Counted from the stretch's first letter, positions 15,926 through 24,131 are shown. The stretch is DNA of 56,594 nucleotides from Pasteurella testudinis DSM 23072 (GCF_900176075.1 NZ_FWWV01000009.1:1-56594), one strand, 5' to 3'. Notes: generated by a model from the letters alone, not told the origin. Numbers and translations: made by a program.

Positions 15926-15956
15926 TTTGCACTAAAATTGCACCTCGAATTGCACC
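15926..15956. promoter_or_regulatory. three TTGCAC repeats near attL (possible integrase arm sites)
   Basis: TTGCAC occurs at 15927, 15938 and 15950, 11-12 bases apart, just before int. A related pair (GCGCACC, TTGCACC) lies at 51593-51609 inside the other att end. Such helically spaced repeats inside both ends fit arm-type integrase sites of attP; this is inferred. Confidence 0.45.
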
Positions 15957-15986
15957 AAATTTCACACTTTGGAAAATCAAAAAATT

Positions 15987-16988
15987 ATGGCTACTTTCAC
16001 TAAAATAAAAACCGGCTGGCGGTGTCAAATCCGCAAGAAAGGCGTGAATAAATCGGCTAATTTTGCAACCAAAGCCGCCGCGCAGGCGTGGGCGAACAAA
16101 ATTGAAAGCGAAATTGCAACCGGTGTTTATTCCGATATTCCCGATCTGTATTTTACAGATGTGATTGACCGCTATATCCGTGAAGTCACCCCGTCTAAGA
16201 AAGGTGCAAAACAAGAAACATTGCGTTTGCTGCGATTGCAAAAAATGCCGATAGGCAGTATTCATTTGCGTGACTTATCTAGAGATCATTTTGAGCAGTG
16301 GCGTAACGAACGGCTTGCCGTTATAAAGCCAGCTAGTGTATTGCGTGAGTGGAATACATTATCCAATATCATGACTTATTCAGTTGAAAAGTGGAATTAT
16401 CTTAAGCGTAATCCGCTGAAAGCTGTTGATAAACCGGCAACGCCCGAAGAACGCACCCGGCGTTATTCTGACGATGAAATTGAACGCCTTGTTTTTGTGT
16501 CACAATACGATTTTAATTATTTGCCTCTCACCACTCGCAGTCGTGTTGCGGCCGCACTATTATTTGCGTTTGAAACAGCCATGCGCGCCGGTGAAATCTG
16601 CAATACAACGTGGGATAAAATCAATTTTGAACGCCGCACCTTATTCATTCCGCAAACAAAGAACGGTCATGCGCGCACCGTGCCGTTATCATCAATGGCA
16701 ATGAAAATTATCAATCATTTGGCATTGGTGAAAAAAGAGGGTGACGAAAGAGTGTTTAGAATGACGGCAGGCACGCTAGACAGTACATTTCGTGATCTGA
16801 AAGAATTAGCCGGCCTTGATGATGTAAACTTGCATTTCCATGACAGCCGCCGTGAAGCTCTTAGCCGATTGGCTAAAAAAGTCGAAGTGATGACTTTGGC
16901 AAAAATATCGGGACATAGAGATATAAAAATCCTGCTGAATACCTACTATGCCCCTGATATGTCCGAAGTTGCAAAATCACTTGGATAA
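15987..16988 (+). CDS. int: tyrosine-type phage integrase
   Basis: A 333-aa site-specific recombinase. An N-terminal arm-binding domain (residues 1-50: WRCQIRKKGVNKSANF) precedes a SAM-like core-binding domain and the catalytic domain. Catalytic residues are Arg200 (TAMRAGE), Lys225 (TKNGHAR), His285 and Arg288 (HDSRR), His310 (SGHRD) and the nucleophile Tyr320 or 321 (NTYYAP). I chose the ATG at 15987; a TTG at 15969 is open. It is the first gene inside attL and is presumed to act on the tRNA-Leu 3' end. Its 3' end overlaps the excisionase-like gene by 12 bases. Confidence 0.95.
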   Translation: MATFTKIKTGWRCQIRKKGVNKSANFATKAAAQAWANKIESEIATGVYSDIPDLYFTDVIDRYIREVTPSKKGAKQETLRLLRLQKMPIGSIHLRDLSRDHFEQWRNERLAVIKPASVLREWNTLSNIMTYSVEKWNYLKRNPLKAVDKPATPEERTRRYSDDEIERLVFVSQYDFNYLPLTTRSRVAAALLFAFETAMRAGEICNTTWDKINFERRTLFIPQTKNGHARTVPLSSMAMKIINHLALVKKEGDERVFRMTAGTLDSTFRDLKELAGLDDVNLHFHDSRREALSRLAKKVEVMTLAKISGHRDIKILLNTYYAPDMSEVAKSLG

Positions 16989-17291
16989 CGCTTTTTTGCG
17001 CCGCGCGTAAGTCACGACCTCACCTGAAATATACCGGACCGACTTTGTTTGTTTTGTCTGATCGCGCTGTGACGGTGTTTTGACTGGCGTCGGAAACCAT
17101 GGATCACAAACAATGCTTGCCCTTGCGTGCCGCTCCGTTACTCTAAAATAGTCCGCAACATCTTGCGTTGTCCAAATTTCAACACTTTGTTCTGTGATAT
17201 GGGCAAAGCGTTTCTGCTCAAGTTGTGCCGCCAACAACGCCTCAACAGCACTTAGCTTTTCAAATAGCTGCTCATTGGTGATGTTTTGCAT
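16977..17291 (-). CDS. excisionase/AlpA-like DNA-binding protein
   Basis: A 104-aa protein. An N-terminal coiled helix (residues 4-30) precedes a winged-helix-like pattern (IWTTQDVADYFRVTERHARA) and a basic end (RYISGEVVTYARRKK). The pattern resembles AlpA/excisionase proteins that recognise target DNA with a MerR-like helix-turn-helix. It converges on int, where an excision factor or directionality regulator would fit. Function is inferred from context and fold look only. Confidence 0.6.
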   Translation of the reverse strand: MQNITNEQLFEKLSAVEALLAAQLEQKRFAHITEQSVEIWTTQDVADYFRVTERHARASIVCDPWFPTPVKTPSQRDQTKQTKSVRYISGEVVTYARRKKALSK

Positions 17292-17294
17292 AAT

Positions 17295-18359
17295 TTAAAC
17301 TCCTAAAAAATTTTGAATCCGTTTGCCAATCCAACGCATGACTGGCACTGCCATGCTGTTGCCTATCACCTTGTAACGCGGTGAATCCAAACAATTTTCT
17401 ACAGGCTTTCCCCGATAAGGAATTTTAGTCCAATCATCGGGGAATCCTTGTAATCGTTCACACTCAATTGGTGTTAATCGCCGTAATTGTTGAGCTGTAT
17501 AAATTACATTTTCTTTACCGCCGTTGCAGCCCAAGCAATGCGCTCTATTTATACCGATAATCGGATCTTGTGTGCCATGTACAACAATCGTTTCAGAACC
17601 ATAGCCCATCGTTCCGCCTGACGATCTAACCGTTCCGGCTATGTTTGTGTGTTTGAATTGAGCAAAGCGGCTTTCAGTAAAGGCGGCAATATCCTGTTGC
17701 GTTTTTCTGCCCGATTCAATATTCCCTTGCACGCCTTTTCGCTCAATAAGTATTTCCCCGCCACGTTTTTTTCTAGCACTTGCGACAAGGAACACTCTTT
17801 TGCGTCGTTGTGGCACGCCGAAAAATTGAGCGTCGAGAATCCGCCACTCTGCATTTCTTTTTTCTCCAAGCACAACACCAGCGTTTGCCCATTTTTTCCC
17901 TGTTGCTCGTAACGGCTCATAATCAGTTAATCCCCCAAGTAAGCAGCCAAACGCATTATCTTTAGTATTTAATACGCCCGGCACGTTTTCCCACAAAATC
18001 ATACACGGTGATAATCTTTTTCTCAGCCGCACTTTATCTATAGCATCGGCAATCTTGACAAATTCAAGTGTTAAACTTCCTCGATCATCGTCAAGGCTTC
18101 CACGTTTTCCGGCTACGCTGAACGCTTGGCAAGGCGTGCCACCGACAAGTACATCTGGAGCAGGTAACTGACCCGATAAAATTTGCTCTGCAACGCCCAA
18201 CATATTGCCGATATTCGGCACATCAGGGAAACGATGCGCCAATACGGCACACGAAAATGATTCTATTTCCGAAAACCACAAAGGTTGTGCAAAATCGTGC
18301 CAAGCCACACTGACAGCTTCGATGCCCGAACAAACAGATCCATAAGTAAATTTATTCAT
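17295..18359 (-). CDS. DNA (cytosine-5) methyltransferase, phage type
   Basis: A 354-aa C5 methylase with all main motifs in order: I (GSVCSGIEAVSVAWHDF), IV (GGTPCQAFSVAG, catalytic Cys), VI (WENVPG), VIII (FGVPQRRKRVFLVA) and IX-X (RLTPIECERLQGFP, then VIGNSMAVPV). The target-recognition region lies at about residues 190-280. Start chosen at 18359 (MNKFTYGSVC); the ORF is open 18 codons further upstream. No restriction enzyme gene is beside it, so it is probably an orphan phage methylase that protects the phage genome from host restriction. Confidence 0.95.
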   Translation of the reverse strand: MNKFTYGSVCSGIEAVSVAWHDFAQPLWFSEIESFSCAVLAHRFPDVPNIGNMLGVAEQILSGQLPAPDVLVGGTPCQAFSVAGKRGSLDDDRGSLTLEFVKIADAIDKVRLRKRLSPCMILWENVPGVLNTKDNAFGCLLGGLTDYEPLRATGKKWANAGVVLGEKRNAEWRILDAQFFGVPQRRKRVFLVASARKKRGGEILIERKGVQGNIESGRKTQQDIAAFTESRFAQFKHTNIAGTVRSSGGTMGYGSETIVVHGTQDPIIGINRAHCLGCNGGKENVIYTAQQLRRLTPIECERLQGFPDDWTKIPYRGKPVENCLDSPRYKVIGNSMAVPVMRWIGKRIQNFLGV

Positions 18360-18361
18360 TC

Positions 18362-18610
18362 CTAACCCCGAAGCTCCCCACCTAACAACGCATAACTGGC
18401 AATATCGCGCCAATGGTCTTGCTGACTTGGATCACCGTGTATAATTCGGGTGATATTTAGCATGATCATGTTTAGCGCATATTTATGACTGGTACTTAAA
18501 TTCTCTGCGTCATAAATAACCATCTGCAATGTCTCAAAATCAATCGCCGCAACTGCAAAATTTTCATGCGTTTTTTCTTTTTCGTTCAATAATTGTTTAA
18601 TGTTTTCCAT
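18362..18610 (-). CDS. small phage protein, DUF6378-like
   Basis: An 82-aa helical acidic protein ending just before the methylase start. The segment HKYALNMIMLNITRIIHGDP, with a following DHWRDIASYALL, resembles the small phage proteins of DUF6378 type. It is probably cotranscribed with the methylase. Role unknown. Confidence 0.6.
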   Translation of the reverse strand: MENIKQLLNEKEKTHENFAVAAIDFETLQMVIYDAENLSTSHKYALNMIMLNITRIIHGDPSQQDHWRDIASYALLGGELRG

Positions 18611-18626
18611 AATTCACCCTCGTTAA

Positions 18627-19025
18627 TTAATAAAAATTATTAATATCCTGATCTTTCCCAGTTGTTTTATAAACATAATTTCGTTTTACTTGCGCCAACT
18701 TTCGACACTCACCACAACAATCAAACTTATTATTAATATTTCTAATCGCTTTGGCTCTGCGCAATGTGTAATTTCCACAAATACAACGACAGACCCATTT
18801 GTTATAAACGCCTTTCAGCAATCCAATAACAGTTAACTTTCCTTGCTTTCTTCCGGTTAAATCCTCAAAATCGGAATTATGAAATAAAGAACTTGGTCTT
18901 TTCTTCCATGTCGGATAGGGTGATTTTTTAAATTCGTCATGGTTGGAGTTTTCAACTTCAAAATGCACCCCCTTTGATACAACTAACGCAGCCGTTTTAT
19001 TTATCGGCACCAAATATCGGTTCAT
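18627..19025 (-). CDS. phage zinc-ribbon-like protein
   Basis: A 132-aa protein. The C-terminal half has CRCICGN and CCGEC cysteine clusters separated by ~25 residues with a basic stretch between (TLRRAKAIRNINNK). The pattern resembles zinc-binding phage proteins with an AP2/HNH-accessory look (FEDLTGRKQGKLTVIG). The gene overlaps the end of the replication gene A by 4 bases. DNA binding is an inference. Confidence 0.6.
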   Translation of the reverse strand: MNRYLVPINKTAALVVSKGVHFEVENSNHDEFKKSPYPTWKKRPSSLFHNSDFEDLTGRKQGKLTVIGLLKGVYNKWVCRCICGNYTLRRAKAIRNINNKFDCCGECRKLAQVKRNYVYKTTGKDQDINNFY

Positions 19026-21160
19026 CTATCCCCCTTAAACCTAATTTCCCCATATTCAGCGGACAAAATCCGCCCGTTGTTCAACCGCACTTCACCGTTT
19101 TTATCCAGTTCATGCAGTTGTTCTTCCGTCAGCCGAATTTTTTTGTTCAAAATCCAACCGATTTTTTTGCTTATCAAGCTCGATAATCGGGCCGATATGC
19201 CTAAATTGAGATCCATTCTGCTGTCAATCCCTGAATCGCTTATTTTTTGCTCCGTACAGTTATTGACAGAACTCCAAGGCGCACTGCGTGCGCTAATATT
19301 AGCCTCGCTACGCTCGGTAGCTTGTGCCGGTTGCGCCGTTTTCTTGACTAACTGAAACTGTTTTAATCTCGTGAGAATTGGGCAAGAAGCCAGTTTCTGA
19401 TTAAAGAAACCGATAATTTTCTTGCTGATTTCACCGAATTGATTTGGCTTGCGGTCTTCGTAAGCGGTGCGGGCTTGCAGCTCGTTGCGCTTCACAAACG
19501 GGCCACCTTGCAAGTTGATATACTGTTGCCAATCTCCCACATCGGCAGCTGTAATCAGCTCGCTAAGTGACTGATCGCCGTTCACCGGCTCACCGTGTTT
19601 GCGACGTAATTCACGCCACACCGTCACCGGCGCACCGCCGATTTGTTGGAATTGACGAATACGCCAATGGCTCGCCCACGCAGAAACGTTTTTCGCCATA
19701 TCACGCAGGCTTTCGCCGGTTTCTTCGTCTTTGTCGTCTTCGCAGGCGTAGCCGTCGATATTTTTCGCAATGTATTTTGCGATGTAGCCAGTTGCCGACC
19801 CTTTATCCCAGTCAATACCTGTTGCGGTGAAACGGTGTTCCGCTGCGCCCAGCTCGTCGGGGCATTCAAGCAGGGCATAGTGCCGGAATGTATCGCGCAC
19901 AATCTGAACGTGTTCTTGCTCCATGAATAACAATAAGTGCCAGTGCGGTGTACCGTCGTGGTGAGGCTCAACCACCCGAAAGCCGAATGTCTTCACCCCT
20001 TTGCGGTCAAGACTGGAGCGCACACGGGCAAACACATTGCACAAATAGCGGTGGGTATCAATCGGGCTTGAGAAGTTCCATTTTTTGACAAAGCCGCCTT
20101 GTGAATGTACTGCATGATAAGCACTCGGCGCCGTCAGCGTGTAAAACTCACCGGCATAGCCGAACACTTTCGCAGTTTCTTCAAAACCGCGCATACGCAC
20201 CATTAATTCACAACGGCGTACTGCAGGATTCGAAACGGTTTTATAAAACATCTCGTCTAAGCCGATGCGCTCGCTGTCATCATCAACATTGACTAGCTCC
20301 ATCTGCTTGAAGAATTCACGATTCTTGCGTTTCTGTTCTTTCCAGCGTTGCAACGTTTGATAGCTGACATAAGGCGAAGCTTTTTTTTGTACTTGACCCA
20401 CGGCAATGCAAGCGTGTTCTTGGATCACATTGCGCAAGCGCAACAAGCGGCTGTGCCACCAAGATTGACTTTGCATTTTTAAAAGTGCGGTATCCATGCG
20501 CTTATCGTCCAATAAGCCTTTTTGAAAAGTGTCGTAATGCGGTGGCGTTACGCCTTGTTGTAGTGTGTAATAAGCAACTTTCTGATATAACGCATTGATA
20601 ATCTGCTGAATTTCGTTTTCATCATCAATCGTACCGGCGCGCTTCTCAATGTATTTTTCCTGAAATTCATTGACCAAGAATTTCACTTCATGGGCGATAG
20701 TCTTAGATGAATTTTCAACCTGTTCATCTGAAAATTCATCTAAACCAATCACCCGCCCAAATTTCGGATAGTTCACTGCAACCGCACTGGGATAACGTTT
20801 CATCACGTTTTCCAAACGGTGCAGAATGCCTTTTTCCATGGTTGTGCGAATCCATGTATTCGCCTCACGCCGCCCCATGCCTTGATTGACCGCACTTGAA
20901 AAAATGCGCATATAGCGTTTGACGAAATACTTCGACAAGTAATCCGGCATACCGGCGATATACTGATTAACAAACGGAAACAGCTCGTCATTGAAGTTAA
21001 ACAACTCCAACTGCTGCATTCTCAAACCGTCCGGCGCAGGCGGTTGATACGGTTGCGGCGGTGCCGCACGCAAGGCTTGCGTTTCTGCCAAATAGGCGGC
21101 ATTTGCCGCCATATTTGCATCACGTTCCGCTTGCCAACACATTTGCTGCTGGGTTTGCAT
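19022..21160 (-). CDS. A: P2-like replication endonuclease (A protein)
   Basis: A 712-aa rolling-circle initiator of the GPA family. The HUH metal motif is PHWHLLLF at ~405-412, and the paired catalytic tyrosines are Tyr459 and Tyr463 in GYIAKYIAKN. The N-terminal 50 residues are Ala/Gln-rich. In P2 this protein nicks its own gene to start replication. It is somewhat shorter than P2 A (761 aa). It is the main gene of the leftward early operon, downstream of a run of small genes. Confidence 0.95.
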   Translation of the reverse strand: MQTQQQMCWQAERDANMAANAAYLAETQALRAAPPQPYQPPAPDGLRMQQLELFNFNDELFPFVNQYIAGMPDYLSKYFVKRYMRIFSSAVNQGMGRREANTWIRTTMEKGILHRLENVMKRYPSAVAVNYPKFGRVIGLDEFSDEQVENSSKTIAHEVKFLVNEFQEKYIEKRAGTIDDENEIQQIINALYQKVAYYTLQQGVTPPHYDTFQKGLLDDKRMDTALLKMQSQSWWHSRLLRLRNVIQEHACIAVGQVQKKASPYVSYQTLQRWKEQKRKNREFFKQMELVNVDDDSERIGLDEMFYKTVSNPAVRRCELMVRMRGFEETAKVFGYAGEFYTLTAPSAYHAVHSQGGFVKKWNFSSPIDTHRYLCNVFARVRSSLDRKGVKTFGFRVVEPHHDGTPHWHLLLFMEQEHVQIVRDTFRHYALLECPDELGAAEHRFTATGIDWDKGSATGYIAKYIAKNIDGYACEDDKDEETGESLRDMAKNVSAWASHWRIRQFQQIGGAPVTVWRELRRKHGEPVNGDQSLSELITAADVGDWQQYINLQGGPFVKRNELQARTAYEDRKPNQFGEISKKIIGFFNQKLASCPILTRLKQFQLVKKTAQPAQATERSEANISARSAPWSSVNNCTEQKISDSGIDSRMDLNLGISARLSSLISKKIGWILNKKIRLTEEQLHELDKNGEVRLNNGRILSAEYGEIRFKGDR

Positions 21161-21162
21161 AA

Positions 21163-21489
21163 TTATTTACCCTGAAAACGAACAGCAAATAAAAAGAAAA
21201 AACCAATAAAATAAATTCCGGCAACAATTGGAAAGTTTAAATAAGCTAGAGTTACACTGAATAATATATTTAAAATAAAATCAAAAATGCAATATGGCTT
21301 GCTATAAATATCACGGTCAAGTTTAAAAATTGCACCAATAAGAGCCATGAAACCTAAAAATGAAGCTATAATTAATGCAAATATTTTTAATCCCTCATTT
21401 CCAAAAAATAACAAGCCTAACATTATTGAGTAAATAATAATTTCAGAAATGATTTTTTTAATATTCAAATCTACAGTATTAATATTCAT
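21163..21489 (-). CDS. small membrane protein
   Basis: A 108-aa protein with about four hydrophobic segments (ISEIIIYSIMLGLLFFG, ALIIASFLGFMALIGAIF, FDFILNILFSVTLAYLN and VAGIYFIGFFFLFAV). I chose the start at 21489 because AAGGAG precedes it; the ORF is open to 21525, inside the next gene. It is more AT-rich than its neighbours, so it may be a moron in the early operon. No family recognised. Confidence 0.6.
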   Translation of the reverse strand: MNINTVDLNIKKIISEIIIYSIMLGLLFFGNEGLKIFALIIASFLGFMALIGAIFKLDRDIYSKPYCIFDFILNILFSVTLAYLNFPIVAGIYFIGFFFLFAVRFQGK

Positions 21490-21490
21490 A

Positions 21491-21781
21491 TCAAACTCCT
21501 TGCTCCAAACTCGCCAAATACTCACAATTCAACTCGTGATATTCGCGTAACGTCGCCGCCGTTTCGCTGATCACCTGCTGCATTTCGCTGACGCTCAACT
21601 GCTCATAAGTCGTCAACGCAAACAGACACAACACGCTTAACAGCGCCTCGACCGAATCAACCGGTTTACCGATTGGATCACACAATTCTTCGCCCTGTTG
21701 AAACAACACTTCTTCAGCGACAAATTGATTACCCTTTTTTGTCACCCGCACTTGCGCACCACAGCCTAAAATCACTTCCAT
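21491..21781 (-). CDS. hypothetical early phage protein
   Basis: A 96-aa acidic protein (MEVILGCGAQVRVTKKGNQF start, helical C-terminal half). The ATG overlaps the stop of the 21781-21906 ORF (TAATG), indicating translational coupling. Unknown function. Confidence 0.6.
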   Translation of the reverse strand: MEVILGCGAQVRVTKKGNQFVAEEVLFQQGEELCDPIGKPVDSVEALLSVLCLFALTTYEQLSVSEMQQVISETAATLREYHELNCEYLASLEQGV

Positions 21782-21906
21782 TATTTGCCCCTCATTTCAT
21801 CAATCGTGCAGCGCACAAAATATGCCAACACTAACAACCCGAATGCACAATACACTGCGCCCGTAATAATCAACGCCAAAATGCCGATATTGATTAATAA
21901 ATCCAT
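21781..21906 (-). CDS. 41-aa single-pass membrane protein
   Basis: A short ORF of 42 codons (MDLLINIGILALIITGAVYC start). One transmembrane helix covers about residues 5-30, followed by a charged tail (RCTIDEMRGK). Its TAA shares bases with the ATG of the next gene. GGGG stands before the ATG. Such short membrane proteins are common in phage early operons. Confidence 0.65.
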   Translation of the reverse strand: MDLLINIGILALIITGAVYCAFGLLVLAYFVRCTIDEMRGK

Positions 21907-21909
21907 TTG

Positions 21910-22104
21910 CTACCCCCTTAATTGCACTGCTAAATCGGTATGCCGCTTCACCTCTTCCACGGCATGAACTAATTCCCCAAAAATAAATGCCGCTTCTTGT
22001 TCCTTTTTTGCCTTTTTCATTGCGACAAATTTGCTGAACAGTTGCTGATAACGACGAGTGAACACCTCACCACATTCCAAATGCCACATATAATCTGATT
22101 TCAT
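21910..22104 (-). CDS. small hypothetical phage protein
   Basis: A 64-aa helical protein (MKSDYMWHLECGEVFTRRYQ start). It overlaps the upstream gene by 4 bases and is followed after 3 bases by the 41-aa gene, so it belongs to one tightly packed early operon. No family recognised. Confidence 0.6.
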   Translation of the reverse strand: MKSDYMWHLECGEVFTRRYQQLFSKFVAMKKAKKEQEAAFIFGELVHAVEEVKRHTDLAVQLRG

Positions 22105-22373
22105 ACCACAACCCCTGTTTTTAATCTGTTGCTCATACGCTCAACCATTTTTTGCGTTTTCTCGATCTGCATTAACTCGGCATAACTAAAACTGTCGGCG
22201 GTGCGCACCTGCCCGAAACGGCTTTCGCTTTCCAATCCCGAACGCTCACACCACCATTTCAGTTCCGACGGTGTAATTTTTGCCAAACGGCAACGCAAAT
22301 TTTCAATGTGCGCTGCGGCCAATGGCGCACGCAAACCACCCCAATCATTTAACGCCACCGTTTGCATAGTCAT
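22101..22373 (-). CDS. hypothetical phage protein
   Basis: A 90-aa protein. Start chosen at 22373 (MTMQTVALNDWGG) because GGGGCGG precedes it and the ATG is two bases after the stop of the upstream gene; the ORF is open to 22403. It contains PSELKWWCERSGL, typical of small phage proteins next to replication genes. Unknown role. Confidence 0.6.
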   Translation of the reverse strand: MTMQTVALNDWGGLRAPLAAAHIENLRCRLAKITPSELKWWCERSGLESESRFGQVRTADSFSYAELMQIEKTQKMVERMSNRLKTGVVV

Positions 22374-22375
22374 CG

Positions 22376-22633
22376 TTACCGCCCCAACTTCATCAACAGC
22401 CACTGCAAAAAAGTGCGTTTTGGCTTTTGTTGCTGCTGCAGTTCTGTGATTTTTTCTTCCAACAAATCCAACAACAGGTTCACATTGGCATTCACACGAT
22501 ATTGATGACCGTTCACCCGCCCTTGCCGTTTTGCCGCATTCTCAAGTGCGGTCACACGCTGTTCCAGCTCAAACAAATTCACCCGCTTTTTGCCGTAGGC
22601 TGTCACTTTCTTATGGTTTTTCTGCTTAATCAT
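22376..22633 (-). CDS. basic coiled-coil phage protein
   Basis: An 85-aa protein with a basic start (MIKQKNHKKVTAYGKKR), a heptad-like coiled coil (ELEQRVTALENAAKR ... LLDLLEEKITELQQQQ) and a basic hydrophobic end. The gene begins the packed run that leads to gene A. No family recognised. Confidence 0.6.
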   Translation of the reverse strand: MIKQKNHKKVTAYGKKRVNLFELEQRVTALENAAKRQGRVNGHQYRVNANVNLLLDLLEEKITELQQQQKPKRTFLQWLLMKLGR

Positions 22634-22734
22634 TGTTCAAATTCCTGTTTTTAGGTTGCAAAAATCCCTCGGCAAAATTTCTCGAAATTGAGAAAGTCCG
22701 CCGATGGCTCGGTTAAAAAATGAAAATTAGTGGT

Positions 22735-22983
22735 TTATTCCAGTGGCAAATCCTGCTGATTCGGGTCAACCTGCAACAACGGCTTATTGATGCTTAATGC
22801 CTCTTGCCGCTCGTTGTAAATCGGCGTTTCCAGCTTATAGATTTCCGACAGCACATGATTTTTCGCACCGCAGTTGTTGCAAATCAGCAGCACATTAATC
22901 GTGCGCATTCCCACTTTTTGCGACGTGCGCACCCGCTGATTACGGCTGCCGCAGTTCAGACATATGTGATCGATATTTGCCAT
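22735..22983 (-). CDS. Ogr/Delta-like zinc-finger activator
   Basis: An 82-aa protein with the Ogr/Delta-type zinc finger: CLNCGSRNQRVR ... CNNCGAKNHV, two CxxC pairs about 24 residues apart near the N-terminus. In P2, Ogr binds dyad sites at about -55 of the late promoters and recruits RNA polymerase through its alpha subunit. Here the start codon directly follows the stop of the upstream ORF (TAA-ATG). The matching candidate sites are at 32360, 38224 and 48336. Confidence 0.85.
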   Translation of the reverse strand: MANIDHICLNCGSRNQRVRTSQKVGMRTINVLLICNNCGAKNHVLSEIYKLETPIYNERQEALSINKPLLQVDPNQQDLPLE

Positions 22984-23445
22984 TTATTCACGCCCCTTTG
23001 ATTTTGAGTTGATCAAATTCTGCAATCCTCTAATATAGTCTTCACCCGATTCAATTAACCCGGTAAAAATAGTGAGGTCGCCCGATGAATGAACATAATG
23101 CTGATACAGCCGAAAATGTAACGATTGAAGATTTGCAAGCACAGATTGAAGATCTGGCAGCGCAGAATTTTGACTTGGTGAATCTGCTTGAACGCCAAGA
23201 TTATCAACTGGAAGCAACGCAAGTGATTTTGCAAATGCTGTGTTTGCTGCTTTCTGAATCTTCCACCGTTCAAGCAAAGCGCCTACAAGACAGTGTTTCC
23301 CTGAATTTCTTAGCAATGTGCGCTGATAATCCAGATATGCAGGTTGAGTTTCAGCAGGTTTTTGACAAGTTTTTTCAAAATCATCAATAATAACTTGCCC
23401 GCCACAAGACGGGCATTTATTGTTATCTTGGTTTTTATTACACAT
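22984..23445 (-). CDS. zinc-knuckle small ORF, convergently overlapped by a plus-strand gene
   Basis: A 153-codon ORF starting MCNKNQDNNKCPSCGGQ after a strong ribosome site (GAGGTGTGTA). Its TAA directly precedes the Ogr ATG, which supports translation to the end. However, most of it lies antisense to the 23085-23390 gene, and after residue ~20 the composition looks less natural. Perhaps only the N-terminal part was originally coding. Same opening as the 23961-24131 protein. Confidence 0.45.
   Translation of the reverse strand: MCNKNQDNNKCPSCGGQVIIDDFEKTCQKPAETQPAYLDYQRTLLRNSGKHCLVGALLERWKIQKAANTAFAKSLALLPVDNLGVQADSPSQNSALPDLQSVLANLQSLHFRLYQHYVHSSGDLTIFTGLIESGEDYIRGLQNLINSKSKGRE
23009..23036 (+). 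promoter_or_regulatory. sigma70-like promoter for the 23085 gene
   Basis: TTGATC (23009-23014) and TAATAT (23031-23036) with a 16-base spacer point to the plus-strand gene about 50 bases downstream. This supports independent rightward expression against the early operon. Confidence 0.5.
23085..23390 (+). CDS. helical acidic moron-like protein
   Basis: A 101-aa protein with a strong coiled-coil start (TIEDLQAQIEDLAAQNFDLV). No family recognised. It runs against the surrounding operon, has its own promoter-like sequence (23009-23036) and a hairpin just after its stop (23397-23414). The style resembles the 24554-24816 protein. Confidence 0.6.
   Translation: MNEHNADTAENVTIEDLQAQIEDLAAQNFDLVNLLERQDYQLEATQVILQMLCLLLSESSTVQAKRLQDSVSLNFLAMCADNPDMQVEFQQVFDKFFQNHQ
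23397..23414. terminator. GC hairpin after the 23085 gene, also encoding CPSCGG on the minus strand
   Basis: GCCCG/CGGGC with an 8-base loop, 6 bases after the plus-strand stop, followed by AT-rich DNA but only a weak T-run. The same bases encode the zinc knuckle of the minus-strand ORF. An identical copy lies at 24092-24109. Confidence 0.5.
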
Positions 23446-23469
23446 TACACACCTCTGAATAGTGATTTT

Positions 23470-23898
23470 ATGAAAAATGATATAGTTGATTATGTCGGTT
23501 ATGTTTTCTTAATATTGATGGTGATGTCATATCGGCATTTAATTCTCATTCCCGAAAGGCATTTTTACCTGCAATATTTTGGTATTTATGCACTTATCTT
23601 AATTGGCTTTATCGTCTATAAAACAAACAGAAAATACTCAAAACAGGCTACAGCCCAATTGCAAACTTACTACCTACTTGCTATTTGTATTGTTGCATTC
23701 GCACTTGGCGGATTTAGCCAATCTGAACTACAGCAGCTACATTTTAATTTCAGTGATAATCCAGATGACGCAATCCAACAATATCTTGAGCTTAAAACCC
23801 TTTTTTATGCACTTGGTATAATTCTGTTACCCAAATTGCTTAAACAATCTAACCAGCATTTCAATCAAATCAGGGGATCTGATAATCACATTCAATAG
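23470..23898 (+). CDS. membrane protein, moron-like
   Basis: A 142-aa protein with four hydrophobic segments (VGYVFLILMVMSYR, FGIYALILIGFIVY, TYYLLAICIVAFALGGF and TLFYALGIILLPKLL). The ATG at 23470 is the first one outside the coding region of the previous gene; the ORF is open upstream to 23344. It runs opposite to the early operon and converges on the short ORF at 23867-23939. No family recognised. Confidence 0.6.
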   Translation: MKNDIVDYVGYVFLILMVMSYRHLILIPERHFYLQYFGIYALILIGFIVYKTNRKYSKQATAQLQTYYLLAICIVAFALGGFSQSELQQLHFNFSDNPDDAIQQYLELKTLFYALGIILLPKLLKQSNQHFNQIRGSDNHIQ

Positions 23899-23939
23899 TA
23901 GCAATACAATGACTATCTTTAATTCGTGCTGAAACATCA
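23867..23939 (-). CDS. possible 23-aa leftward ORF (remnant)
   Basis: After the repeated leader with ribosome site AAGGTGG, a GTG opens a frame VCDVSARIKDSHCIATIECD ending in TGA at 23867. It overlaps the 3' end of the 23470 gene by 32 bases. It shares the leader and the Val/Met-Cys opening with other ORFs here, so it may be the truncated start of such a gene. Confidence 0.3.
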
Positions 23940-23990
23940 CACACCACCTTAGTTAATTGATTAAGTTACTTCGTTAAATCGCCACACCGC
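23938..23990. repeat. 53-bp direct repeat, copy 1
   Basis: Identical to 24911-24963. On the minus strand it holds the last codons of one gene, a stop, and the ribosome site of the next. Confidence 0.95.
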
Positions 23991-24131
23991 TCGCCCAAAC
24001 TGTCGCAGCTGCGCCGCCAGAACTGGAGCTTCATCCGCAACTGCCTGCGTTGCTTGAGCGACTATTTGCATAGGATTTCGCTTTCTTTGCTGCCCGCCAC
24101 AAGACGGGCATTTTTTACACTGGTCACACAT
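23961..24131 (-). CDS. small zinc-knuckle protein
   Basis: A 56-aa protein opening MCDQCKKCPSCGGQQ, with CxxC-x2-CxxC cysteines expected to bind zinc, then a helical part (AVADEAPVLAAQLRQFGRAV). A strong ribosome site (GAGGTATGTG) precedes the ATG at 24131. Its last codons lie in the 53-bp repeat. Family not recognised. Confidence 0.6.
   Translation of the reverse strand: MCDQCKKCPSCGGQQRKRNPMQIVAQATQAVADEAPVLAAQLRQFGRAVWRFNEVT
24091..24116 (+). terminator. hairpin plus T-run (plus strand), overlapping CPSCGG codons
   Basis: TGCCCG/CGGGCA with an 8-base loop followed by TTTTTT is a good rho-independent terminator for rightward RNA. The stem is also the coding sequence of the zinc knuckle on the minus strand. 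Confidence 0.65.

Noticed and set aside
17295-18359. Complete restriction-modification system
   Set aside because: Only the methylase is present; neighbours are small phage proteins with no nuclease motifs.
19567-19930. Plus-strand ORFs over gene A
   Set aside because: They are antisense to the conserved catalytic region (HUH and YxxxY) of the A protein.
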